From the NCBI RefSeq assembly GCF_015143595.1, contig NZ_WYEU01000002.1, positions 1 through 64,000 of the forward strand: 64,000 nucleotides of DNA. The letters are read 5' to 3'. The position numbers and the translations under genes are program-made. This document shows positions 36,539 to 44,819 of this stretch, in pieces (position 1 is the first letter of the stretch; every line of letters starts with the position of its first letter). This stretch comes from Sneathiella sp. P13V-1. Its GTDB lineage: Bacteria; Pseudomonadota; Alphaproteobacteria; Sneathiellales; Sneathiellaceae. Under the pieces are notes generated by a model, which searched no databases, was not told the DNA's origin, and saw only the letters and a list, made by a program, of their open reading frames with translations.

Positions 36539-37866
36539 TAATCAACCCTTTCCTTCTGATTGTTTTTCCCATACTCAGGCAGGGAAATGCGTGATTTTCT
36601 TAAACTGAAATTCCAAGGCCTTTGCGCGCCGCCAATCGCTTCGGCTACGGCTAAACCCGATTGAATTCCATCTTCATGAAAACCATAGCCGAAGTAACTA
36701 CCACAAAACCACAAATTGTTTTTGCCTTGCAGGTTCCACAACATTTTCTGTGCGGCGATGGACTGGCTGTCAAAAATCGGGTGCTCGTAGGGAAAACTCC
36801 GAAGAATGGTACCTTCTTTTGGTGGCGAGATAGGGTTTAACGTTACAATATAGTTTTTCTCTGACTGGATGTGCTGAAGTTTGTTCATCCAATATGAAAC
36901 GCAGAGTTTCTGCTCTTCACCTGTTTTCCCTTCCTGGGAAAGATAGTTCCAGCTAGACCAGGTTTTCTTGCGCTTAGGCAGAAGAGTTTCGTCAGTATGT
37001 AGGACAGCGAGATTTTTTTCATAGGGAAACGCTCCTAACAACTTGGTGTATTCAGGCGCTGGTTCTTTTAGGAATGACAGAGCCTGATCAGCATGGGTTG
37101 CAATAACAACATCATCAAAACGGTCGATATGACCGTTTCGGCACTCAACAAAAACGCCTTCGCGGGTGGTGCTTATATTTGTGACAACACTGTTGAGCCG
37201 TATGTCGCCGCTAATCTGTTCTGCGATTTTATTGACATAAGTTCTGCTACCACCGGACACGGTTCGCCACTCAGGTCGGTCTGCGATTTGTAGCAAACCA
37301 TGATTATCACAAAAGCGGACGAAAGTTTCAGCAGGATAATCCAGCATATCATTTGCCGGAGTTGACCAGATCGCGGCTCCCATTGGAAGAAGGTGCTTTC
37401 TAATAAAAGCATCTGAATATCCGCCCTGCTTTAGATATTCCCCAAGGGTGAGGTTTCGACCTAAAAAATCGAACTGAAGGTTCGGAGCTTCTTCATAGAA
37501 CTTTTTGATGTCCAGTAGCATTTTGATGAAACTTGGACGCAGCAGATTTCGTTTCTGGGCAAATAAAGCAGCCAGCCCAGAGCCTCCATATTCCCAGCTT
37601 CCGTTATTCATGGAGACACTGAACGACATTTCAGTTTTCAAAGATCTGATCTTTAATTCGTCAAAGAGGCCTACGAGATTGGGGTAGTTTTTGTTGTTAA
37701 ACACAATGAACCCAGTATCGATTGCATGGCCATCGACCTCAACAGTGTTACTATGCCCACCGAGCCGATCCTGTTTTTCATATACCGTCACTCTATGGCT
37801 TTTTGATAAAAGCCAGGCGGCAGATAGCCCTGAGATTCCTGTTCCGATTACTGCGATTGATTTCAT
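36538..37866 (-). CDS. FAD-dependent amine-oxidase-like oxidoreductase
   Basis: A 442-residue flavoprotein. The N-terminus AVIGTGISGLSAAWLLSKSH and following VTVYEKQDRLGGHSNTVEVDG are the FAD-binding fold of the flavin amine-oxidase/phytoene-desaturase superfamily; the end has FCGSYFGYGFHEDGIQSGLAVAEAI, the second flavin block. It is the first gene of the operon with DUF1365 and the CFA-synthase-like enzyme and has the RpoE-type promoter at 37894-37923. Probably oxidises or desaturates an acyl-lipid intermediate; that is inference. Confidence 0.92.
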   Translation of the reverse strand: MKSIAVIGTGISGLSAAWLLSKSHRVTVYEKQDRLGGHSNTVEVDGHAIDTGFIVFNNKNYPNLVGLFDELKIRSLKTEMSFSVSMNNGSWEYGGSGLAALFAQKRNLLRPSFIKMLLDIKKFYEEAPNLQFDFLGRNLTLGEYLKQGGYSDAFIRKHLLPMGAAIWSTPANDMLDYPAETFVRFCDNHGLLQIADRPEWRTVSGGSRTYVNKIAEQISGDIRLNSVVTNISTTREGVFVECRNGHIDRFDDVVIATHADQALSFLKEPAPEYTKLLGAFPYEKNLAVLHTDETLLPKRKKTWSSWNYLSQEGKTGEEQKLCVSYWMNKLQHIQSEKNYIVTLNPISPPKEGTILRSFPYEHPIFDSQSIAAQKMLWNLQGKNNLWFCGSYFGYGFHEDGIQSGLAVAEAIGGAQRPWNFSLRKSRISLPEYGKNNQKERVD

Positions 37867-37893
37867 CTAACGATCCAATTTGTTTCTGAAAAT

Positions 37894-37923
37894 CTTCTAC
37901 GCGGACAAGCACTATTTGGTTCA
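37894..37923 (-). promoter_or_regulatory. RpoE-type promoter of the flavoprotein-DUF1365-CFA operon
   Basis: On the minus strand TGAACC (37923-37918), an 18-base spacer, then TAGAAG (37899-37894). One -35 base differs from the TGATCC of the three other sites. It lies 28 bases before the ATG at 37866, a suitable distance for a promoter. Confidence 0.65.
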
Positions 37924-37938
37924 TTATTATTTTTGATG

Positions 37939-37968
37939 TGATCCGATGTGTTCTTTTCCCCGTAAAGA
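37939..37968 (+). promoter_or_regulatory. RpoE-type promoter of the sigma factor gene (autoregulation)
   Basis: TGATCC (37939-37944), exactly 18 bases, then TAAAGA (37963-37968), 30 bases before the sigma factor ATG. It is the best match of the four to the remembered RpoE consensus and implies that the sigma factor drives its own gene and the anti-sigma gene. Confidence 0.8.
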
Positions 37969-37998
37969 CCTATACTGACCAAATGAGAAGAGTTCGGA

Positions 37999-38601
37999 AT
38001 GCAACGGCTGAATAACCTAATGGACGAACCTGAGACCATTGATGACCAACCCTTAACGGCTCAAGAGTTAGATCAACTTCTGGGCCAAGTGGCGGAGTCA
38101 TCTGATCAAGCGTCCTTTAGGAAGCTGTTTGATGCTATTGCGCCGAGGCTCAAATCGTTTTTGAGGACGCAAACAAGGGATGACGGTGAAATAGAAGTCA
38201 TTTTGCAGGAGACGATGTTAAAGGTCTGGCGACGAGCTGAGACTTTTGATCGAAATAAATCTTCTGCTGTGACCTGGATTTATACTGTCGCTAGAAATGT
38301 GAAGATCGATCGACTGCGGAAAATGTCGCGGCCTGAACCCGATCCGAACGATCCTAGCTTCATTCCTGCGCCCGTCGAAGATGCCGAACAGATGGTAAAC
38401 CGTCAGCAGCAAGGTGATTTACTTCGCAAAGCGGTGTCCATACTTCCAGAAGGTCAGAAAGAAATTATCATGTTGGCTTTCTTTGAAGAAAAACCTCATT
38501 CAGAGATTGCTGAAATTCTTGGGGTTCCTCTTGGAACCGTTAAGTCCCGGATACGTTTGGCTTTTGGTAAAATCCGGAATGAATTGGAGCGCCTGAAATG
38601 A
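37999..38601 (+). CDS. rpoE: ECF sigma factor, RpoE type partnered with ChrR
   Basis: A 200-residue group IV sigma factor. Region 2 (about 40-105) includes FRKLFDAIAPRLKSFLRTQT and SAVTWIYTVARNVKIDRLRK; region 4 (about 135-195) has LPEGQKEIIMLAFFEEKPHSEIAEILGVPLGTVKSRIRLA across about residues 148-187, the helix-turn-helix that reads the -35. The ATG overlaps no neighbour, but its stop overlaps the chrR start (ATGA). In Rhodobacter sphaeroides this sigma factor controls the singlet-oxygen response. Its own promoter is at 37939-37968. Confidence 0.95.
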   Translation: MQRLNNLMDEPETIDDQPLTAQELDQLLGQVAESSDQASFRKLFDAIAPRLKSFLRTQTRDDGEIEVILQETMLKVWRRAETFDRNKSSAVTWIYTVARNVKIDRLRKMSRPEPDPNDPSFIPAPVEDAEQMVNRQQQGDLLRKAVSILPEGQKEIIMLAFFEEKPHSEIAEILGVPLGTVKSRIRLAFGKIRNELERLK

Positions 38602-39263
38602 GCATTCAACATCATATCAACGATGATACGCTGTTGGCTTATGTGAATAACACTCTGCCTGAGACCCTGTCTGTCGTTGTCGCAACACATTTGGCAATAT
38701 GTCCAGACTGTAGGAAATCTGTCGAGATGATGGACGATTTGGCGGCTATGTATGTTCTCAACTCGGATCCGGCAGAGTTATCGTCCTCTGAAAGACATAT
38801 TCCAGATATGCCCGGCTTTAAACATGCTGATAAGTCTGATGCATCAGGAACCCGCGTATTAGAACGCGATAAAGGGGTGCCCGCGCCTTTGTCTGATTAT
38901 TTGCCCGTTAATCTGGATGATGTCCCGTGGCGTCGATTGGTTCCTGGCGTGAGTCATTTTCCTCTGAGCACTAAATCCAGAGATGGGAATAAAGGTGCTC
39001 TCAGGCTGTTAAAAATTGCCCCGGGTACACCGTTGCCTGAACATGGACATGGCGGGCAGGAGCTCACACTCATCCTGAGTGGATCCTATATTGACGAAAT
39101 GGGACGTTTCCGTAAAGGAGACATCGCGGATCTGGATGAGGATGTCGAGCATCGACCAGTGGCGGATACAGAAAAGGATTGTATTTGTTTGATCGCGACG
39201 GACGCGCCATTACGATTTAAAGGTTTGATTAGCCGAATGCTTCAACCCATGATCGGTATTTGA
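38598..39263 (+). CDS. chrR: ChrR-type zinc-dependent anti-sigma factor
   Basis: A 221-residue protein with two domains. The N-terminal anti-sigma domain has the zinc ligands H6, H31, C35 and C38 in THLAICPDCRK, the same positions as in Rhodobacter ChrR. The C-terminal cupin domain has H149, H151, E155 and H185, an identical set of spacings shifted by 8, and the C195-I-C197 pair matches the equivalent Cys pair. The cupin domain is needed for the response to singlet oxygen; the first domain holds RpoE inactive. Cytoplasmic. Overlaps rpoE by 4 bases. Confidence 0.96.
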   Translation: MSIQHHINDDTLLAYVNNTLPETLSVVVATHLAICPDCRKSVEMMDDLAAMYVLNSDPAELSSSERHIPDMPGFKHADKSDASGTRVLERDKGVPAPLSDYLPVNLDDVPWRRLVPGVSHFPLSTKSRDGNKGALRLLKIAPGTPLPEHGHGGQELTLILSGSYIDEMGRFRKGDIADLDEDVEHRPVADTEKDCICLIATDAPLRFKGLISRMLQPMIGI

Positions 39264-39416
39264 TAGTTTTTCCCCTTTTCTGCGATATTTAAACCGCATC
39301 CCACAAATAAATTAACCTTTGTCCTGTACCCAAAGGTTGCTACTCTTGCAAAAGCGCGTGAGTGGTAACCTATAGTAGTTGTGTGCGTTTTCTGTCCGTT
39401 GCTACCTGGGGGACTT

Positions 39417-41192
39417 ATGTCGGGACAAAGGAAATGGTTTAAATCGGTGATAGGTAAGGCGCGGCCTTACTTGTTCGAACTGGTAACCTACTCTTTATTT
39501 GTGAATCTTTTTGCACTGGTTATCCCTTTATTTGTTCTGCAAACTTATAACAGGGTAGTTGCCTTTGGAAATCTAACCACTCTTCAGGGGTTGGTAATAG
39601 GTGTTTGTCTAGCCCTTGTTTTTGACTTCATACTGCGTCAACTCCGTAGCCGTATCTTGCAGCGTGCGGCCATGCGTGTAGAGATTGATCTTGCTGATCA
39701 GGTAATGAAGAAATTCTGGGCTTTGCCTTTGCGGGTTCTGGAAAACAGGGCAAGCGCCTATTGGCATGGTATTTTCCGTGATGTTGATACAATTAGAAAT
39801 ACGATCGCAGGACCGCCGTTTCTGCTTATCGTGGACTTACCATTTGCTGTCCTGTTCATCATATTGATCTTCTTGATTGCAAAACCCATCGCCTGGATTT
39901 TCCTGTCAATTGTTCCTTTGTTTGTTCTGCTGGCGTTGGTGTCTAGCATTGTCATGCGACGCTCAACCGATATCGAAAAGGAAAGCCAAAGAAAGCGAGA
40001 TGGCCTTGTCGCGGATATGGTCGGGAGCAGAGGGACCGTAAAGGCGCTGTCGCTGGATCATGGAATGGCTCCATATTGGGAAGATGTTCAATCCAATACT
40101 ATTGAAAATGCCATGAAGCGCGGGGCGCGTCAGGATGGATTTATGAACGCGGGCACCATCATGACACTTGCGACCACGGTTGTGATTACTAGTTTTGGTG
40201 CCATTGCAATTATAAATCAGGAACTTAGTATCGGAGCGTTAATCGCTGCCAATATGTTGTCAAGCCGGGTGATTGGCCCTTTTAGTCAGTTGGTTGGAGG
40301 CTGGAGATCATTTTCCGCTTACCGCCAATCTAAAGAACGGCTTGTCGAATTAATGTCGTTACCGGAAGAGCGGCAGGATATTTCCATCAAACTTGAGAAA
40401 CCAGAAGGCGCCATCAAGATCGAAGACCTTACCTTTCGCTACCGTGAAGAAGGTGAACCAGTTCTGGATAATGTAAATGCGACTTTTGTCCCAAACGCCA
40501 TACATACGATCATGGGGCCTAATGGTGGTGGTAAAAGTACGCTGATTAAATTGCTGAAAGGACTGTATTCACCTCATAAAGGGCGGGTGATGCTGGGTGA
40601 TGCTGATCTTCAGCAATTTACACGCAGCCAGCTTTCAAACTGGATTGGATATGTGCCGCAGGAAACCGTTTTGATCGGCGGTACAATTCGGGAAAATATC
40701 GCGCGCAAGAGGGATGATATTCCAGATGAAGAAGTTATCCGTGTGGCCAAACTTGCCGGTGTTCATAATATTATATTGGACTTACCCGATGGTTATGCAA
40801 CAGACGTTGGTGAGGCCGGAAGCGCGTTGTCTGGTGGCGTACGACAACGCATATCAATCGCGCGGGCACTGATAAACGATCCCCCTGTGCTCATTCTCGA
40901 TGAACCCTCTTCCAACCTAGACCGACCTTCAGAGCAATCTTTAAGAGAGCTTCTCTCACGACTTTCTCAAAATCACACCATCGTGGTTGTCTCCCACAGT
41001 CCTGTTTTGCTGGGGGCGACTGATTATCTGCATTTGTTGGATGACAGGCGGTTTGTCTTGTCGGGACCTCGTGAAAGTGTCATCGCAGAGATAGAAAAAA
41101 AGGCGCGGCAACAAAAAGAGAGCCTGCAAAGGAATAATCAAAACACAGAAGGTACAGCTGCGAAGCAGGGTGAGGGGAGTATATCCTCATGA
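39417..41192 (+). CDS. Type I secretion ABC transporter (PrtD/HlyB-like, no C39 domain)
   Basis: A 591-residue inner-membrane exporter. The first about 300 residues form a six-helix transmembrane domain; the nucleotide-binding domain (about 320-550) has Walker A MGPNGGGKST, signature LSGGVRQRISIARAL and Walker B VLILDEPSSNLD, and ends in a charged tail. Without a C39 peptidase-like domain it resembles the RTX protease/lipase exporters of the PrtD type. ATG 39417 after GGGGGA is chosen; GTG 39381 is in frame but has no such site. Coupled to the HlyD gene by ATGA. Substrate is most likely the giant RTX protein at 46683. Confidence 0.94.
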   Translation: MSGQRKWFKSVIGKARPYLFELVTYSLFVNLFALVIPLFVLQTYNRVVAFGNLTTLQGLVIGVCLALVFDFILRQLRSRILQRAAMRVEIDLADQVMKKFWALPLRVLENRASAYWHGIFRDVDTIRNTIAGPPFLLIVDLPFAVLFIILIFLIAKPIAWIFLSIVPLFVLLALVSSIVMRRSTDIEKESQRKRDGLVADMVGSRGTVKALSLDHGMAPYWEDVQSNTIENAMKRGARQDGFMNAGTIMTLATTVVITSFGAIAIINQELSIGALIAANMLSSRVIGPFSQLVGGWRSFSAYRQSKERLVELMSLPEERQDISIKLEKPEGAIKIEDLTFRYREEGEPVLDNVNATFVPNAIHTIMGPNGGGKSTLIKLLKGLYSPHKGRVMLGDADLQQFTRSQLSNWIGYVPQETVLIGGTIRENIARKRDDIPDEEVIRVAKLAGVHNIILDLPDGYATDVGEAGSALSGGVRQRISIARALINDPPVLILDEPSSNLDRPSEQSLRELLSRLSQNHTIVVVSHSPVLLGATDYLHLLDDRRFVLSGPRESVIAEIEKKARQQKESLQRNNQNTEGTAAKQGEGSISS

Positions 41193-42472
41193 AAAAATAC
41201 AGTGACCTTGAAAAACACTATCCCTTGCCCGCCCGGCGTTTAATTGGCTGGACGGTTATTCTGATCGTAGTGGGATTTTTGATATGGACGCAGGTTGCAA
41301 AACTGGATGAGGTATCCGTTCTGTCAGGTGAGGTGGTTCCGCAGGATCAGGTTAAAGTTATTCAGCATCTGGAAGGCGGAATTGTTAAAGAGGTCCATGT
41401 GAGAGATGGCAGTATCGTCAGAAAAGGCGATCCGTTAATGCAATTGGATCTGGCGGTTAATGCGATTAATGAAGATGCGCTGTTAATTCAGCTGTCTGGG
41501 GCTCAAATCAAAAGAGCGCGACTGGTTGCTGAAGCTGAAGGTAAAAAGCCAATTTACCCGGTCGTCAGCAATGAAGCTGTTCTTCCGGTTTTGAATGCTG
41601 AGAAAAAAGTCCATGCCGCGCGTCAGGCTCAACTGAATTCAAAATTAAGAATACTAAAAGATAAGGCTCAACAAAAGCAGCAGGATGTTGAGCAATTAAG
41701 CATCAAGATTTCAACGGTGAGCTCTGATCTGGAAGTGTTGCGCCGTAAATTTGCCATGTCTACAGAGCTGCTGGCCTCCAAGTTAACTCCCAAGATAGAA
41801 CATCTGGAACTGGAAACGGAGCTTACGCGCCTGCAGGGTGAAATGAGAGTTCTCAAGGCGTCTGTTCCCAAAACGCACTCTCTTGCTTCAGAAGCGAAGG
41901 AGAAAATAGAAGAGGAGAAACTAAATTATCGGCTGCAAGCACAAGAAGAACAGGCGTTGGTAGAACAGGAAATTGCTCGTTTGAAAGAGTTGCTGATTAC
42001 CGCAGGGGATCAGGTTACGCGTACCACAGTTAGAAGTCCAATTGACGGAGTTATCAAAAACCTTCGTTACAATACGATTGGTGGGATTATAAGGGCAGGT
42101 GACATTATCATGGATGTAGTGCCAACAAGCGATCGATTGGTTGTAGAGGCCCGCCTTAATCCTGCTGATCGAGGGTTTGTAGAAGTTGGTCAATCGGCAG
42201 TAGTGAAGCTGACAGCGTATGATTTTTTCATTTATGGAGGGATTAAAGGCAAAATTTCCAACATTGCGGCAGACTCCACAACTGATCAGGACGGGCAACC
42301 ATTCTATAAGGTGGTGGTAGAAACTGATGACGCAGATGAAAACTTGAAAGGCCTTTTAATTTCTCCAGGGATGCAGGCAATGGTCGATGTTCATACGGGG
42401 AAGAAAACCGTCATGCAGTATTTGTTGCAACCAGTATTGAAGATGAAGCATGAAAGTTTTAGGGAACGCTGA
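41189..42472 (+). CDS. HlyD-family periplasmic adaptor (membrane fusion protein)
   Basis: A 427-residue protein with one N-terminal transmembrane helix (about 19-36), then a lipoyl-like segment (about 60-100: IQHLEGGIVKEVHVRDGSIV), a long coiled-coil hairpin (about 130-275), and a beta-barrel end with VRSPIDGVIKNLRYNTIGG and an ending SPGMQAMVDVHTGKKTVMQYLL, the classic type I secretion adaptor. It joins the ABC transporter to TolC. Overlaps the transporter gene by 4 bases and precedes the cyclase by 3. Confidence 0.95.
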   Translation: MKKYSDLEKHYPLPARRLIGWTVILIVVGFLIWTQVAKLDEVSVLSGEVVPQDQVKVIQHLEGGIVKEVHVRDGSIVRKGDPLMQLDLAVNAINEDALLIQLSGAQIKRARLVAEAEGKKPIYPVVSNEAVLPVLNAEKKVHAARQAQLNSKLRILKDKAQQKQQDVEQLSIKISTVSSDLEVLRRKFAMSTELLASKLTPKIEHLELETELTRLQGEMRVLKASVPKTHSLASEAKEKIEEEKLNYRLQAQEEQALVEQEIARLKELLITAGDQVTRTTVRSPIDGVIKNLRYNTIGGIIRAGDIIMDVVPTSDRLVVEARLNPADRGFVEVGQSAVVKLTAYDFFIYGGIKGKISNIAADSTTDQDGQPFYKVVVETDDADENLKGLLISPGMQAMVDVHTGKKTVMQYLLQPVLKMKHESFRER

Positions 42473-42475
42473 CAC

Positions 42476-44692
42476 ATGCTCAAACGCGCAATTGTTAAAA
42501 CTTATCGGTTGATTGCAGGGTCTTTTGGTCAAAAACTCGTGTGGGCGATTTTGCTAGCCCTTTTATATATCCAGTATTTGAACACCCCACTTATGGAGGG
42601 GGTTAGAAATCGTGGATTTGATCTCTATCAGAGGATTGTTCCAAGAGTTGAAGCGCCAATTAATCCTGTTGTGGTTTTGGACATCGATGAGAAAAGTCTG
42701 GCTCGTATTGGTCAGTGGCCATGGTCCCGTGACGTCTTGGCGGAGTTGATTGAAAAGCTGACACGCCTTGGTGTTGTCGTGATTGGTTTCGATATAGTGT
42801 TTTCCGAAGAAGACCGTCTTTCCCCCCCTCTTCTTGCGAAGACTTTGCGGGATGTTGACGATGAAACACGCAAAAAGTTATTGAAAATGCCTGGAAATGA
42901 CCTCCTCATGGCCGAAGCTATGAAGCGAAGCCGAGTGGTTCTTGGTGGGTTTGTCAGTAACGAGGATGGGGTTACTGAAAGCCGAACATTAAAGAGGCTT
43001 TCAAGTATCAATTATATCGGCCAAAACCCCAATAGGTTTGTCCGGCCTGCTATTCATTTTGTTGGGAACTTGCCGATACTGGAAAATGCGGCCAAAGGAT
43101 TTGCCAACTTCACGCTCGATAGTGATTATGACGGGATTATTCGACGGGTTCCTCTGTTTAATAGAGTTGATAGTAAGCTCATCCCAATACTTGGATTGGA
43201 AATGCTTAGGGTGGCGACAGGGCAAAATCTACTTGTTAAGGCTAATGAAAACGGTATTGAGGGAGTTGTCGTCGCCCGCACCTTGATACCTACTGATGGC
43301 TTTGGGCGCATGTGGGTGCGTTTTTCGCAATTCAATCCAAGCAACTATATTTCAGCAGTAGATGTGCTGGACGGAACCGTTAACCCCGAAAGGCTGGCAG
43401 GGAAACTTGTGCTTGTAGGCACTTCCGCGACAGGCTTGAAGGATTTACGTTCCAGTCCTGTAGATCCAATCATTCCAGGTGTGGAAGTCCATGCGCAGAT
43501 GCTGCAGACTATCTTGACAGGAGAGCATCTCTTTCGCGGAGATTTGATGAGGGCGTTTGAATGGTTTGGGCTGTTGTTCGTTGGAGGAACCCTAATCATT
43601 GTAATGCCTTTACTCGGCGCTCGGACAACTTTTCTTGGTTTGACGGCTCTTGTCGCGGGATGGTGTGCTACATCAGGCTATCTGTATGTGGAAAAGTCAG
43701 TTTTTCTGGACGTGACCTATTTCCTCATATCAACAACGATAATGTTCTTCCTGTTGGTTTATTTTAGTTTTCGCTCAACAGAACAGCAGCGTGGTAAGAT
43801 ACGAAGTGCTTTCTCACATTACCTATCTCCTGCCATGGTGGATCAATTAACCGAGGCACCTGATCAGTTGAAGTTGGGCGGAGAAGTAAAGGAGATGACT
43901 TTCCTATTTTGCGATGTGCGTGGTTTTACAACCATTTCAGAGCAGTTCAACAATGACCCGGAAGGCTTGACGCAGCTTATCAATGATTTTCTGACCCCAA
44001 TGACAGATATTATTCTTAAACATCGCGGAACGATCGACAAGTACATGGGGGATTGCATTATGGCGTTCTGGAATGCTCCACTTGACGACCCAGAACATGC
44101 TCGACATTCTGTGGAAGCGGCTAGAGAAATGATTGCAAAACTCGGGATCGTTAATACTGACCTTGAGCAAAAAGCAAAAACTGAAGGGCGTCAGCATATT
44201 CCCATCAAAGTGGGGGTGGGACTTAATACTGGATCCTGTGTTGTCGGTAACATGGGGTCAGAGCAGAGATTTGATTATTCCGTTCTTGGTGATGCTGTAA
44301 ATCTGGCCTCCCGTCTTGAAGGACAGTGCAAGTTTTACGGATTTGAAATTATCATCGGACCAGATACCGCAAAAGCACAACCAGAAAACTCTGTTCTTGA
44401 GCTGGACTTGATTGCAGTGAAGGGAAAATCAGAGGCCGTCAAAATATATGGGTGTATTTCAGACAATATGGTTGATGGAGAACCTGCGGGTCTTGTGATC
44501 AAAAATCGTGAAATGCTGGCAGCTTATCGTGAACGCAATTGGGCAACAGCAGGCAATCTTGCCTCTGACTGCCTTTCTATAGCTCCAGCTCTAGGTCATT
44601 TTTACGAGCTTTATCAGGAGCGTATAGCGAATTTTCAGCGCGAGGCACCTGATGAAAACTGGTGCGGTGTATATGCGCCAACAACAAAATAA
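42476..44692 (+). CDS. CHASE2-domain class III adenylate/guanylate cyclase
   Basis: A 738-residue membrane signalling enzyme. A transmembrane helix (about 18-36) precedes a periplasmic CHASE2 sensor domain (about 45-345: VVVLDIDEKSLARIGQWPWSR and GFDIVFSEEDRL). Three transmembrane helices follow (about 365-440). The cyclase domain (about 470-640) has the metal-binding Asp in FLFCDVRGFTTISE, the substrate Lys and second Asp in DKYMGDCIMAFW, and the transition-state region SVLGDAVNLASRLE, so it looks active. It begins 3 bases after the HlyD stop, so it is co-transcribed with a type I secretion system. Adenylate rather than guanylate specificity is likely but not proved. Confidence 0.94.
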   Translation: MLKRAIVKTYRLIAGSFGQKLVWAILLALLYIQYLNTPLMEGVRNRGFDLYQRIVPRVEAPINPVVVLDIDEKSLARIGQWPWSRDVLAELIEKLTRLGVVVIGFDIVFSEEDRLSPPLLAKTLRDVDDETRKKLLKMPGNDLLMAEAMKRSRVVLGGFVSNEDGVTESRTLKRLSSINYIGQNPNRFVRPAIHFVGNLPILENAAKGFANFTLDSDYDGIIRRVPLFNRVDSKLIPILGLEMLRVATGQNLLVKANENGIEGVVVARTLIPTDGFGRMWVRFSQFNPSNYISAVDVLDGTVNPERLAGKLVLVGTSATGLKDLRSSPVDPIIPGVEVHAQMLQTILTGEHLFRGDLMRAFEWFGLLFVGGTLIIVMPLLGARTTFLGLTALVAGWCATSGYLYVEKSVFLDVTYFLISTTIMFFLLVYFSFRSTEQQRGKIRSAFSHYLSPAMVDQLTEAPDQLKLGGEVKEMTFLFCDVRGFTTISEQFNNDPEGLTQLINDFLTPMTDIILKHRGTIDKYMGDCIMAFWNAPLDDPEHARHSVEAAREMIAKLGIVNTDLEQKAKTEGRQHIPIKVGVGLNTGSCVVGNMGSEQRFDYSVLGDAVNLASRLEGQCKFYGFEIIIGPDTAKAQPENSVLELDLIAVKGKSEAVKIYGCISDNMVDGEPAGLVIKNREMLAAYRERNWATAGNLASDCLSIAPALGHFYELYQERIANFQREAPDENWCGVYAPTTK

Positions 44693-44819
44693 TAATTTTC
44701 TTAGTAGTAGTAAAAGTTGTGAAGCGACAGAAATGCTGGTATTGAGAAGTAATTAAGTGTCGCGGTCTAGTAAGAAATTTTGTTCATAATAACAATATAA
44801 CGGGCCTTCTGGGGGCAAC

